Numbered from the stretch's first letter, positions 21,822 to 33,750 are shown. The stretch is DNA of 64,000 bases from Bimastos eiseni (GCA_959347315.1 OY365811.1:34256410-34320409); one strand, 5' to 3'. Program-made: numbers and translations. Notes: generated by a model from the sequence alone, not told the origin.

Positions 21822-24640
21822 TTGGACCATGAAACGGATTTATGTTGCTATATTATATGCTTTAAAAATTATGAAGTTTGTTTTTTTAAATGCACATGAT
21901 GATTGGTGATATAAGTATAGTCCTTGTTATGGGATGTGATGTCGAGTACACACTACTTTGAGGCAAACCATGGGGCAGTTGACTACACCACAATTAAACA
22001 AGACTACAAAACACCAGAGGATTTCTGAATGTTTGACAAGACCCTAACCCTAGGATGCACTGACATTTTTTGACAGTGGCAATCATCATATAGCCCTTTG
22101 GCACATCTGCAGGTGTTTTAATTCTTGCGTTGGCTTCATACATCTATGTGGAGAGAATGTTCTACCTCTGTGGCCTCTTGACTGCAGTAAGCAGGATTAG
22201 AATGAGCCACAACATGGAGATGAGGGTTTTTCCTCAACAAACAGCTTGTGAATTATTTCATGGATACCATTCACCTCAGCCGTCTGTCTGCCTATTCTGG
22301 CTCTTGACCCTGTCTGTACCTGTCTATTTTGTTTTGATCAAGCGCCTGTGAATATAAGCTAGATTTACGATTGCGAACAGTTCTGATAACAGGTCATCAG
22401 TTGTACACCCTTGCTGTTGTCTGTCAATGCATATAATTTTATCTATGTAGAGATCAACACTAATTTTCCAATAGGCCTAACTGAACTGAAAACGAAAATT
22501 ATCTCAAACCAAAAAATTGAACTTAAATAGAAACTATGTACCCAAAACTGAAACTGCAATTATTTTCAAAACTGAAATATTGCTCAGTGCCATTTCTTTG
22601 CATGAGTCTTGAACTGGAATAGAACCATGCAGCTGATTTTATATCTCCTTCGATTGTGTCTTGACTGAGCGGCGTGTGTACCGTGAATATGCTGATCCCA
22701 GGATCCGGTGGGAGAACCCTGTACTTGTAAAGGATGTGTGCAATGAGGATGGGCGGTCTTCCATATACAGACAATGGGAGCGAGGGACTATCACCAGTGT
22801 GGGACATCCACACTTCATTTGGTTCATGGTTATTTAAGTGAAATCGTATTGAACACTAAGCCTATTGTATTATAAGGCAGTGGCACCAACTACAGACTTC
22901 AGTCAAAGCTGATAATATGATTATAAGGTGTAGTCATTACCTTCTAGAAAGCAATGGTGTAGTCTGTTCTGTATTTATTGATTCGTCAATTGTAATTTTC
23001 TGTCATCAGTTGTTTGCGCCACATTTAAAGTAGCACATCTTTCAAAAAGATTGAAGATCATAGAACTAGTAGTTTAGGCCCATTAATTTAATGATGCTAT
23101 TCACGATGTTGGCGTCTCAGAACGCTCGCTTGTTTTGGCGTGAGGACGTCCGCAAATGGGTACTGGAGCATAAGGCTAGATGATGGACGTGGGGATGGGG
23201 TTGCAAAGTTAGCACTTTATGCGGGTATCTTTTATGGACGGCCCCTTTAGGCGCATACATATATCTCGAGTTTCAATTATTATCAAGCAGCCAATTAAAC
23301 TTGATAAAGCGCCTCTTCAGGACATCTACTCTGGGCTAGCCTACGTGATGTCAAATGTCATTTCAATAAGTATTAAAACAGTTAGCAAAACAGTAAGCTA
23401 GAGAAATGCTAACAGATGGCATAGATGTTCAGAGTCTCTGGGCTAATCTGGGTCAATTTGCGATAACTTTTGCGCTATATTATGAGATCAAGTTTGCAAG
23501 AATTAGGCTGTGTCATTATTCCTGATGCATGCTCAGTGTCAAACCGAGGAGACAGACTGTGCCGCGCCGAAAAGTAGATTAATAATATTGCGCTAAATAA
23601 AATGGAATTATTGGGAGTACGGAGCATCATCGCTAGCGGTTCATCCAAGCAATGTCAAATCCAATGGTCAAATCATAGAGAAGTGGAAGTCTGCTGCCAG
23701 CGCTCAGTCTGTGCAGCAAGCGCTGAAATGTGTTTGCGCCAGCGCTGTGTATTCTGCAGCTGGTGAGACGACGGACACCAGTCAACGGTCGTGGTAGGCA
23801 AACCGAAGAGTCTTAACGATCGGAATACGAGATGACAGTGATAAATTCAGCCACGATGAGGAATATCTGTCTCCCGATGCCTTCTCTCCAAATGATAAAG
23901 CTACGATTGCCGTTGGGATCCTCGACGGCATCCCCCGAGGTCTGACATCTTCAGGTGGGTCGATGTTTTCAACTGGTAACAGCGGCACCAGCTTTTGTAT
24001 CGGGCTGCTGATGCCAATGAAACCCTTGACGACGTCACGAGTCGTGACCTGATCGTGACGGCAAATGTGATTCAGCCCTACTAGATTCGTTAAACATGAA
24101 ACAATGGCGAGTATACGGACTGCCATAGGATGTCGCTGTTGTCTTTCTGGACCTGAGTCAGGCTGAGTGACCGGAAATTTAATAAATGCAGTGGTATGGA
24201 CTTACAGTTAGGCCTGGTACTGATATACTAGGGATATGAAACTGACGAAAACTTGGTCATTAACCTAGATTTTGTGTGTGTGACTACACCCTGGACTTTT
24301 GCAGGATAAGTCACTGCATTTGTTTTTGTTAATGAAATAAAAATGACTTAATATAATTTATGACTTGCAATATAAATAGCATGTGTTCAAAAGAAGAATT
24401 TTAACTGGAACAGCATAAATTTGGATGAACTTTTTGGAGATTATGCATTCAAAGTCACCCGGATGTCACTTTTTCATTACATAGCCGATCACAGACATCG
24501 CCCGCAATGTATCAGAAAATATGATCACTGATTGGCCGACATGTTGCAGCTTCATATCCCTTCCATATTAAACACAGGTTAGGCCTACATAATATCAGGT
24601 GCAATAGGCTGCATTACATAGCACCTGCTCAATATTACAT
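21822..24640. other. Intergenic, mostly unassigned
   Basis: Presumed 3' UTR of the CCDC59-like gene followed by non-coding sequence. An L2/CR1-type tail in reverse orientation lies near 23270-23340 (AAAGCGCCTCTTCAGGACATC). The 23600-24130 segment is richer in GC and holds one 114-codon minus-strand ORF, listed separately. Confidence 0.4.
23782..24126 (-). CDS. Possible small secreted protein ORF, unrecognised
   Basis: A 114-codon minus-strand ORF in a locally GC-richer patch. Its N-terminus (MAVRILAIVSCLTNLVGLNH) looks like a signal peptide; the remainder is Pro/Ser-rich with no motif I recognise. There is no supporting splice partner or homology that I can see. It could be a single-exon secreted peptide precursor, part of an exon, or chance. 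Confidence 0.2.
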   Translation of the reverse strand: MAVRILAIVSCLTNLVGLNHICRHDQVTTRDVVKGFIGISSPIQKLVPLLPVENIDPPEDVRPRGMPSRIPTAIVALSFGEKASGDRYSSSWLNLSLSSRIPIVKTLRFAYHDR

Positions 24641-24689
24641 ATCTGCTCTGAGGCACTCTAAGCCCCATAGTTAAGACATCTCACATTAC

Positions 24690-27340
24690 GTTACATTACA
24701 TGTATCTTGTGTTCTGATTCTGTGCTAATCGTAATCTCCAAATTTCTAAAGCGCCACTTTAAAGCTAAGCGCAGGGCACCAGCTTATTCACTAGCGCTGC
24801 GTCGAATCAAAGGGGTGTCCAAAGGATAGTCCGTGGGCGGTCAGAGTTCGGTTACCAGGAAGTCAGCAGGGAGGCAGAGTAGCTAGTTAAGAAGGGTGTC
24901 GCCTTGTTCGAGGATTGACAGGTGGGATGTCAAGTAGTGAGTCCGGGTAAGAGTTCTTGAAAAGGTGGGATTTAAGTTTAGAATGGAAAACCCAAGGTGT
25001 GATGGGACAGATGATGCTGCATGACGGGAAATGATGGTGAAGGAACCGAGAAGGCACGAAATTCAGGAGGTAGGTCATTCCAGAGACGAGGTGTGGCGTT
25101 TGATATTGCGCGGTTGGAGAACTTGAGATGAGATGTGATGGGATCGAAGGTCGAGTGAGGGTGAGGCAAGAGGACGATCGGGTAGAGCGGGTTGGCTGGA
25201 TGATGAAGAGTTCGCGAAGATATTTGGGCTCTGAATATTGTATGGAGTTGTAAGTTAATGATAAGATTTTGGAGTGAATGCGCTCTGGGATTTTTAGCCA
25301 GTGAAGTGACTTGAGGATTGGGGTGATGTGATGATGCTTGGGTGTTCTGGTGACGGCTCTGGCTAATGAGTTTTGAATTAGTTGTAAATGTTTGATTTGT
25401 GTGGCTTTAAGGTTGAGGAAGAGGGAGTTGCAGTAGTCGAGCTTGGAGTGGACGATTGAGGTAGCAATTGTGGAAGCAGTTTTGAAGTCGAGCTTGGGTT
25501 GGATGCGGCGGAGGTCGAGAATGTGCATGAAACAGGAGCGAGAGAGGTTAGAGATGTGATTGGAGAAAGAGAGATGAGGATCAAAGGTGACGCCAAGATT
25601 TCGTACTGGGGCATCCGAGGTGAAGGGAAGGGATGAAGAGTTAGTGGGTAAGTGAATTGCAGGGTCGGGTATTTTCTTGATTTGGTCAGGGAGGCCTATG
25701 AGGATAAATTCTGTCTTGGAAGGGTTGAGGCAGAGAAGGTTAGATGACATCCATTCGGAGACTAAGTTTACTACATTCGGTAATTGTGCAATGGAGGTGG
25801 AGAAAGAGGTTGGGGAGAAGGATATGTAGAGTTGAGTGTCATCTGCATACAGGTGGTGGTCGACTGAGGAGGATTGTATGAGATGACTTAAGGGTGTGGT
25901 ATAGAGGATGAAGAGGAGTGGTCCTAGGACGGAGCCTTGAGGGACACCACATGTGATTGGAAGGGGTTGCGAGCAGAGTTTGGAGGCCTTGACAGAGAAG
26001 GATCTGGAAGATAAGTAAGATTGGAACCAGAGTAGAGCTGTCCCAGAAACACCAAACCAAGAGGATAGTCTAGTCAAGAGAAGGCTGTGGTCAATGTTAT
26101 CAAATGCAGCAGAGATGTCGAGGAGACAGAGGCAGGAAACTTGTTGATGGCTGACGGCAGATACCAATTTGTTATATAGAGAGACAAGCAGAGTTTCTGT
26201 GGGGAGGTGTTTAGTGAAGCCTGATTGGTGGGGGTTTAGCAGTGAGTTTGTCGAGAGGTAGTCATTAAGGTGGGTAAGAACAATTCTTTCAGTTAGTTTA
26301 GACAGAAAGGAGAGGTTGGAGATGGGACGGTAGTTAGAAAGATTTTCTTTGTCTAGATTTGCTTTTTTCAGTAGGGGAGAGACGATAGATTGTTTAAAGA
26401 CCATAGGAAAACCATAGACCATAGAGAGCTAAAGATTGATGATTTTAGTGATGACAGGAACAAGGATTGAGGCACAGTCTTTTAGGAGAGTGGTGGGGAT
26501 AGGATTGAGTTCACATTGCTTGTTGGGAAGGGAATTTAGGAGGAGTAGTACTTCTGATTCAGTGGCAGGAGATAGAATTGAGAGCGATGACTGATGGAAA
26601 GGCAGAGTAGGGTTGGGAGAAATCAGTGGAACAGTGCTGGAGGAGTTGGAGGCTAGAAGAGATAGTAGTGTGAAACGAAGAGATGAGATTTTGTCTGAGA
26701 AGAAAGAGCAGAAGGTGTCAGCGATAGAGGATGTGGGGATGGAGCTGGGCAGTGGTGAGGGAGACTTACGATGAAGAAGAGAATTGATAGCTTTCCAGAG
26801 GTGTCTAGGATTGGAGGAACTGGAGTGGATAAGCGAGGAGTAGTATTTTTTCTTGGCTGCAGCGATAAGGTTATGGTATCTGTGTGTGGCTGATTTGAGG
26901 GTAGACAGGGTTTTTGCTTTAGATGTTGAGTCTTTGGCGCGCTTGTAGGTGTGCTCAAGGCGCCTGCGGAAGGTTTTGAAAGCTTGGAGATAGGAGGTGA
27001 ACCAAGGGTTAGATGTGCGTGAGCTGTGTTTGATAATGAGTGGTGCATGAGTGTCAAGGAGGTTGGAAAGTGTTGAATTGTAACAAGGTAGAAGATCATC
27101 TAGAGAAAGAGGAGGATTGAAGACAAGTTCGGAGTTAAGAATGTCCTTGATGAAGGCCTGACGGTCGATGGACCCGATGGAACGAGATGAGTGATTGGTT
27201 GGAGGAGGGCGAGGAAAAGGCTTAATTTCGAGGTCAACAATGATAAAGTAGTGGTCGGTAATGTTTAGAATTAGTGTGATAGCTTGGGAGATAGGTGGGA
27301 GGCTGCGGAAGTGAGTAGACAACGGTGCCAAACTAGTTAG
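24690..27340 (-). mobile_element. L2/CR1-clade non-LTR retrotransposon, 5'-truncated, inactive
   Basis: The minus strand carries a LINE ORF2 from the end of the endonuclease (TDHYF motif near its start) through a linker and reverse transcriptase to the C-terminus, then a 3' UTR. The 3' UTR contains GGCGCTTTAGAAATTTGGAGATTACGA (listed here in parts: GGCGCTTT, then GGAGATTACGA) and ends in ATGTAATGTAACGTAATGTG, a (TGTAA)n-like tail on the left at about 24690. The 5' end is lost at about 27340, so most of the endonuclease and all of ORF1 are missing. One in-frame TAG splits the ORF. Confidence 0.85.
24887..27331 (-). pseudogene. LINE ORF2 (partial endonuclease and reverse transcriptase) with one nonsense codon
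   Basis: Two open stretches, 26429-27331 and 24887-26422, share one frame and are separated only by a TAG at 26429-26431. The downstream part shows reverse transcriptase blocks NYRPISNLSFLSKLTERIV, DISAAFDNIDH, CGVPQGSVLGPLLF and the catalytic YADD (HHLYADDTQLY). A thumb region with IQNSLARAV follows. The architecture matches the CR1/L2 branch of non-LTR elements. Few other defects are visible, so the copy is fairly young. Confidence 0.85.
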
Positions 27341-27600
27341 ACTTTTGCTACAAAGCAGCTAAATTGTAGAGATTTAGTTTTGGCATCTGAAGGAATAATA
27401 AAAGAATTTCGTTTAATTTTCTCTGATTTAGAAATCGTCTCGGATTCACAGTCGTTTTGGACGGTAAGGTGAACTGGTGAATTGGAGCGTGGCATGCCAC
27501 AGCAGCCGAGGGATAGTTGCTGGTTATGTCACTACACGGATGCCTAAGATGCCTCAAGTATTTTGTCTTTGGTCTCAATTTTATTGTATGGGTGAGTAGA
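27341..27600. other. Left flank of the (ATTC/AATC) array, no gene seen
   Basis: Short AT-rich sequence between the LINE 5' truncation point and the microsatellite. An open minus-strand frame here is not recognisably LINE. Confidence 0.35.
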
Positions 27601-27835
27601 AGAGTTCATGATTTGTTTATTAATTAATTCAGTCAGTCAATCAATCAGTCACTCGTTTGTTCATTTATTCATTCAATCAATCAATCAACCAATCATTTAA
27701 CCATTCGACCATTGGTTGAATTTTTCAGTCAATCATCAGTTCAATTATTTAATCTTTCAATCATTTGTTCAATCATTAGTTCATTAATTCATTCACTCAA
27801 CCACTAATTCACTCAATCACTCAATCCTAGCATCA
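27601..27835. repeat. Degenerate (TCAATCAT/ATTCACTC)n microsatellite
   Basis: A tetranucleotide-based array of TCAA, ATTC and CACT words running about 230 bp. Confidence 0.85.
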
Positions 27836-28095
27836 TATTGCACCTGCTCATTTGTGCTCAAAATATAGGCACTCTGATCCCTTCCCTTGGCCCAAGAGAA
27901 CAGATCTCCAGCTGTCAGGAAAGGTAAATGTAGCAATCTTGGCCAGATGGAGATGTAGCTGTGCTACTGGTTACGTGATTTCGACAAATGCTATGACATC
28001 ACCTGGAATAACACTAATGGACATGACAAATAACCTTGGACTATGGAGATCAGTTGTTCATACCCATCACTGCCAAATGGAAGGAGTCAGGAACT

Positions 28096-28172
28096 GATGA
28101 CGATGAGGATGATGATGATGATGATGATGATGGTGATTACGACGACGGTCATGACGATGATGATGATGAAAA
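28096..28172. repeat. (GATGAT)n / (GACGAT)n microsatellite
   Basis: A GAT-rich run that would encode poly-Asp or poly-Met in different frames; the open frames here reflect composition, not genes. Confidence 0.8.
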
Positions 28173-28614
28173 TAAGCCATCATTTGCTACTAAAGTATCA
28201 AATTATGGCATCCTGTCATCATTGTCACATAAAATTTATTATAGGCATTATAAGTTTTTTTTAGCACCACATCATGCCTTAGAGGTTGAGGCCATTCAAC
28301 TGCAAGGTCCAATTCACTGACTGTTTCAAAATATGTAGCTTATAATTTCTAAGCATGTTCATATGGTCGTTGATCGGATTCAGTTAAGTAGCTTCAGTGT
28401 AGGAAAAGGTATTAGATAGCATAACTCCCACATATCCTCCCCCCCCAAGGGCACATATGGGATGGGGTGCTTTTGTTTACTTTTCAGTTCCAGGGTCCTG
28501 AACATGGTGTCATCACAAGACTACTTGCCATTTGTTTCCCTTAATGCCCCATTAACAGATTCTACTGCTTGGTGTCAATGGCACATGTGTTCTGCAAACA
28601 TCAATGACCCAGGG

Positions 28615-28680
28615 TCATTACATGGGATCGAACACACAGCCACTGACTTAGTGTGATACTAATATAGACCACCATGTTAT
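28615..28680 (-). mobile_element. tRNA-headed SINE fragment
   Basis: The minus strand shows GTGTTCGATCCC as a B box after a 'cacactaagtcagtggctg' tRNA-like arm. Downstream sequence has no cloverleaf, consistent with a SINE. Confidence 0.35.
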
Positions 28681-28974
28681 AAAACGTGGGCATTGTGGCC
28701 TTGTATAAAAGGCTTGTGCCGACTTATGCGTGGTGATTGAAGCTCTGTTCCTATATGCATGATGGGTTGGAAGTTGCTGAGCCTGGGCTTCGTCTCCAAC
28801 AATTCTCTCTCTGTCTGTCTTTTCATCCACTGCCGAACTGAATTTCCGGCTTCCCACTTTGTTTTATCAGTGACGCGCTGTCGAGGACCATTTAGTTTTG
28901 GTTAATGGAAAATTAGAAACAGTCCAGGTACTCATGGTGATGATGATGACGATGATTGTGATGATCGCAAACTG

Positions 28975-29700
28975 CACATCAGCTCATTTATAATAATTAT
29001 TATAATGATAATAATAATGCTGCTTTTAGAGGCACCTTTGCACTGCACCCGGGAGGGGGACAAGGATGACTAACTCCAAGTTTGATTGCACATTTTTTTA
29101 TAATAATAATGACTATCAGGAGACTGGAGACTGAAAACGCTTACGCGTAAAAATACTAAGGACTAATGAGTCTGTTTCTATGTTTGACAGTTTGCAAATA
29201 AATAAATGTGTGTGTCATAATAATAATAATAATAATAACCTAACCCTAATATCGTTTTAAGAGTGTCTAAGGGGGGATCTTTAGCGAATCGGTCGTTGTT
29301 TCAGTCTAACGAAATTGCATGATATCAGAAATCATCATTGTCGTTATTTGTTGTTATTAATATTATTGTTATTATTATTGTTGTTGTTGTTGCTGCTCTG
29401 ATTAATGTTATTATTGTTATTGAAGTATTTTGCACAAGTCACTTACTGAATTTTTGAATATTTAGAAGAGAACAATAATATAATTTTCTAATGACTGTTT
29501 AAATTATAATAATAATAATAATAATAATGGCAATAATAATAATAATAAAATTGCAGTAATAATTACTACTTTAATGACAGTAGGAACAACAATGATAATA
29601 ATTATTATAATAATAAAAAATAACAGTAATAATAATAATGGCAATAATAATGAGTGACATTAAGCGCCCTTTAGTTGTAGGCCATCAAATAATAAACTCC
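28975..29700. repeat. (AAT/ATT)n-rich region
   Basis: Repeated short arrays of AATAAT and TTATTA triplets interspersed with unique sequence. An ACCTAACCCTAA word lies near 29239. No gene. Confidence 0.75.
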
Positions 29701-30370
29701 TTCTGTTCTACTAACCAGTCAACCTTCCTCCCAACTTGTTAGCCAGCCAGCTTCTCTGCCAACCTGCCAACCAACCAACCAACCATAGTCCGAGGTTGAG
29801 GTTCACTTTGTCCAATTGCCGCCAGAGCAAACACTTCCATAAATAACACTGGAAGAGACAGACAGACACATAGGCGGACGGACAGACGGACGGACACAAG
29901 GAGACTGCGACAGAGAGAGACTGAACGAGAGTAGGTGACTGGGTTGGGGAATGGGGAAGGGAGGCTGTGTGGGGTTTGCTGGATGTGGAGCGGGATGACT
30001 AACGCGAGACGACAGAACCAGCAAATGGGGAGGGGTGCTGGAGAGTCCGGTTGCTGTGATGGCGTCCGTTAGATGGAGTGTTCAGCTGTAGCTTGGTGGA
30101 CTTCTGCACGTTAGTCTGTGGCTGCAAAGGCTTTGATTGTGTACTTCTGGACAAGGGTCAGTGAATGAAAAATCCGTCAGTTATGGACCCCACTTGCCAG
30201 TGATGGAATCACGTAGAGTCTGAATTATGAATGGTCACTCAACGATTCTGTGACTTGGACTTCTGCTTATTTTTGATCTTACTCACTATTTGCTGTTCTG
30301 AGGTTCTGGTACTTGAACGTCTACATTGTATCTGTCTGAACATATAGTCTGTGTATGGACTACAAGCATT
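29701..30370. other. Intergenic, no gene seen
   Basis: Moderately GC-rich sequence with CCAACCAACCAACCAACC near 29768 and (GACAGACG)-like words near 29857-29895. Frames here are open only by composition. Confidence 0.35.
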
Positions 30371-30373
30371 TCC

Positions 30374-30640
30374 TTTGAACCCCAATTGATGCTTTGTCAT
30401 TTCATAATTGACCCCAATAGATGCCTTGTCATTTCAGAATTGACCCCAATAGATGCTTTGTCATTTCATAATTGACCCCAATAGATGCTTTGTCATTTCA
30501 TAATTGACCCCAATAGATGCTTTGTCATTTCATAATTGACCCAAATAGATGCCTTGTCATTTCGTAATTGACCCCAATAGATGCTTTGTCATTTCGTTAT
30601 TGACCCCAATAGGTGCCTTGTCATTTCGTTATTGACCCTG
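30374..30640. repeat. Minisatellite, 32-bp unit, about 8 copies
   Basis: The word TTGACCCC recurs at 30408, 30440, 30472, 30504, 30568 and 30600, exactly 32 bp or a multiple apart, with a variant at 30536. Each unit also contains TAGATGCYTTGTCATTTC. Copies differ at only a few positions, so the array is recent. Confidence 0.92.
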
Positions 30641-31384
30641 CCCTCGTATGCCAGAGCAAAGAAAATGAAGTTGCTCACACTGTGGGTTTCAAATACCTCG
30701 ATGTAAATTGAACGAGCAGCCTATGTTCGAAATCTTGCATTATAGCTTGTATTGTGTAATATAATCATCAATACAAAATGTATGTAGTAGGCTATATATC
30801 TTGAGCTTCCAACGTTGTAACTGAGCCGAATGTGAGCATGTGCTCAATGCTACTGCAAGTTGGTGTTATTGGACAAAACAAAACTGTTCCGACTGTGCCA
30901 GAAACCTAAACCTGTTTCTAGTGCATTCAGCCAGCATAACTCTCCCACCAGTCCCTCTTGCTTGCTCGTTTCCACACATTCATTTATTCACTCCCTCCCT
31001 CAGGTATTTGCTCGGTCAAAGTCACTCATCCACTTACTCAATCTGTTACTCAGTCACTCGCCTGCATGCTCGTGAACTCAATCACTTCGTCCGATGTTTT
31101 TGAGGAGAAGGAAGAGAAATATCGATTGGAAAATCCATCTGTAACCATTCGACAGATTTATGTGACATTTGGTTTCCCATGGGAGATCATCAGGATCAGG
31201 AAAATGGGCAGTTTAGCAAATTCCCTAAAATTATTCAGTAAAGTTGGTCGCAATATTTAGCCAGAGTGTTTTTGATGTTTCATCGCAATCCGGCTTTTGC
31301 AAACGCACGCACCGGATCATAAAGCTCCATTTAAGCCAGGATAGAGAGTTCAGAGCCACTCCTAAAACAATTCATGCATAATTA

Positions 31385-31490
31385 TGTATATACATATCGC
31401 CGCATATATATTATGTATATATTATGTTTATATTATAGATATATATATATTGTATATATGCATAATATATGTATATATATATAGTAATAT
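31385..31490. repeat. (TATA)-rich microsatellite
   Basis: Imperfect TATATG/TATATA alternation. No coding potential. Confidence 0.7.
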
Positions 31491-32194
31491 GAGGCACTAA
31501 TTTGCTTCTAAAGATGAATCACGGATATGTCTCCTGCTCTTGTAACCCCTGGTGTCAAAGGGTTATCACAGTGAGGTCTGTTCTTTTTTATTTAGTTCCT
31601 TCGCCTCTGGTTCTGATCAATTGCCTCTGTATTGCTCACACCCTGTTGAGCGCCTGTATTTGGTCAACAATTAATTGGAAGGTTTTACCTCATCAGGACA
31701 CTATAATCGTTATTGTAAATGGAGGAGCTCTGTTGAACCTACACAAAGACCCGATTTCCATGCATTTCATTTCATTTCATGCTGGTGACATCTATTATCG
31801 GTTTTTGCTACTGTTGGTAGTTTTCCATTATTGAAATGATAGTAAATGTTGATTCCTCCGTTATCATTCTCCCGTCCTTCATGACTGGTTTAACACTAGA
31901 TGACCTTTATCCTCTGAGACTCTGAAAAATTGACACTAGTGACGCCAGCGTAAAAAGAGTAAAAACCACCGAGATATATAATATATACGGTACTCACGTG
32001 GGCGTGCGGAAAAGGACCAAGCTTCTCTGCGTTTGCCTGTCTGAAGGTCTGTCATTGGAACGCTGGTTGTTTTTGAACATATCATACTTACAGATGGGCA
32101 GATGTAATCTTTTCAATTCAAACAGAACCCATTGCATACCACCAATGTCGTTCTTCTGCCAGCTGGTAAGGGCAAGGAATCTATATACTAGGTC

Positions 32195-32300
32195 CTTGTG
32201 GTAAGGGTTTTGGTCTGTTAACTTTCTGCAATAAGCTGGTGCCCAGCTCTATGCTTTCGAATGGCGCTTTGAAAGCTTGGAGATTACGATAGTGGTTATG
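32195..32300 (+). mobile_element. 3' UTR fragment of the L2-type LINE at 24.7-27.3 kb
   Basis: CTGGTGCCCAGC, then GGCGCTTTGAAAGCTTGGAGATTACGA (quoted in parts), match the minus-strand LINE's GGCGCTTT...GGAGATTACGA 3' UTR in order and spacing. It is a solo, strongly 5'-truncated copy on the plus strand. Confidence 0.6.
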
Positions 32301-32519
32301 ATTAGGTGATCATCCTTGGCAGTTGCTGGTACTGAATCAACCATCAAAATGCGTATTTGTCTGGTCTGAGTGCAAACACATTATACATGTGAAGGGTATG
32401 AAGAGGAAAAAAAGCCGTGGTCTTATCACATTAATATCATATCAGTTATTCATCAGATTGCAGCAAACTGTTCAGGATTTGTGTCTATATCAGACGTAGT
32501 GATTGTGATACAGTAGATA

Positions 32520-32579
32520 GATATGTTGTTGCTTGCTATGATAAATAGATAGATGGATAGATAGATTGATAGATAGATA

Positions 32580-32617
<38 letters not shown>

Positions 32618-32680
32618 GAGACATATTGATGGATGGATGGATGGATAAATAGTTGGATGGATGGATGCATGGATGGATCC
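32520..32680. repeat. (GATA)n-(GATT)n-(GGAT)n compound microsatellite
   Basis: Successive blocks of GATA, GATT and GGAT tetranucleotides over about 160 bp, one apparently derived from the other by point change. Confidence 0.9.
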
Positions 32681-32689
32681 ACTTTCTAC

Positions 32690-32757
32690 TTTAGCACCTC
32701 TGATATCAATCGAGTGGCGCTATATAAGTTGTACATTTCCTTACATTACATTACGTG
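32690..32757 (+). mobile_element. L2/CR1-type LINE 3' tail
   Basis: GAGTGGCGCTATATAAGTTG followed by TTACATTACATTACG. The same terminal motif ends the other LINE tails in the window. Confidence 0.6.
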
Positions 32758-33039
32758 TAAACAGTAATTGTTACTCTGCATGAGAGCGTCCTTGACACTG
32801 CAATACTTGAAGTAACATTTAATTTTCTGCCCTTTTGCTGGGCTTGATGTTGCTGTCCGAGATGTTGACCCAGAAGTTGAGGCTTCAATTCCTCTCCAAC
32901 GTCGACAATCTTTTGAGATTGCTGCTCCAGTTTTTCCACTTAGCAAACTCAGCGACAGAATGTACTGAACACAGTAAATTTACTGTGAAGCCAATTCATA
33001 CACTAGTATTCGATCACTAAAGAGATCAGTAAGTGATAA

Positions 33040-33135
33040 ATAAGGCAGAGCGTTGGCCACCCACCTTCACATGCTGAGGCTAAGTAAATGAAGTCAATAT
33101 GAATCAATCAGTTGAAATTTATATAGCGCCCCTTC
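33040..33135. mobile_element. SINE tail fused to a LINE tail
   Basis: CACATGCTGAGGCTAAGTAAATGAAGTC matches in parts the tails at 33448 (+) and about 36110 (-). It is followed by ATCAATCAGTTGAAATTTATATAGCGCCCCTTC, the reversed LINE terminus. Two retroposon 3' ends abut tail to tail. Confidence 0.5.
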
Positions 33136-33254
33136 GTGGTCTCTTGTCGTCGGCTGTTGCTTCTTCTTCATTTTGAGAAGCTATGCCGTGGAGTTTCTGT
33201 ATAGTTGCGTGCGGAAGTTTGTGACTAAGCATGATACCAATAGATATGTATCTA

Positions 33255-33535
33255 GTGTGGTGATCAATAGTACAGTGGTTAGTGTGCTGGACTGCTAATA
33301 TAGAGATGGTGGTTCAAATCACGGCCAGGGAAGAACCCTGGTTCGAGATTTATCTGCCATGATGAGTATATCGACTGTACATTGTCTGTGGGAAGATGAG
33401 ACGACGAGGGAGAGGACCGGCCAATTACTTTCATATGCTGAGGCTAAGAAAACAAAGTCGTTAACACATGATGCCCATGATGGCTGCCTCTTCCTCGTCG
33501 TCTATGTGGATAATTGAGATGCACTGTGTTTGTGT
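33255..33535 (+). mobile_element. tRNA-derived SINE
   Basis: A tRNA-like head contains AGTGGTTAGTGTGCTGGA (A-box region) and GGTTCAAATC (B box, 33311-33320). The body carries CATATGCTGAGGCTAAGAAAA near 33450. The head has the layout of a tRNA with CTGCTAA in the anticodon loop, but the acceptor arms do not pair, so this is a SINE and not a tRNA gene. It ends just before the tetraspanin exon acceptor. Confidence 0.6.
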
Positions 33536-33543
33536 TTGATTAG

Positions 33544-33750
33544 GTGACTGGAATAGCTGTGTTAGGCATAGCGATCTATCTGCGGATGGATCCTTTCACC
33601 AACCATCTGGTTACGACGTCACACACTCAGGAGGTCCGACTCTACCACTTGGTCTGCTATATTCTGATTGGAGCCGGAGGGGTCATGACCTTCATCGGAT
33701 TTCTTGGCTGCTGTAGCGCATTTCAGGAGTCCAAATGCATGCTGGGAACG
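33544..33750 (+). CDS. Tetraspanin exon: end of TM1, small loop, TM2
   Basis: The acceptor is TTTGATTAG|GTG and the donor AACG|GTATAC; 69 codons. Hydrophobic TM1 remainder, a short polar loop, then TM2 carrying the GCC motif and Glu/Cys at its cytosolic end. Confidence 0.85.

Noticed and set aside
22030..22060. Telomere-like CCCTAACCCTA word
   Set aside because: Only about two units; also seen near 29.2 kb. Not a telomere or a clear interstitial array.
33262..33335. tRNA-Ser-like gene
   Set aside because: A and B boxes are present but acceptor and T arms do not pair, and the downstream body is shared with other dispersed copies, so it is a SINE head.
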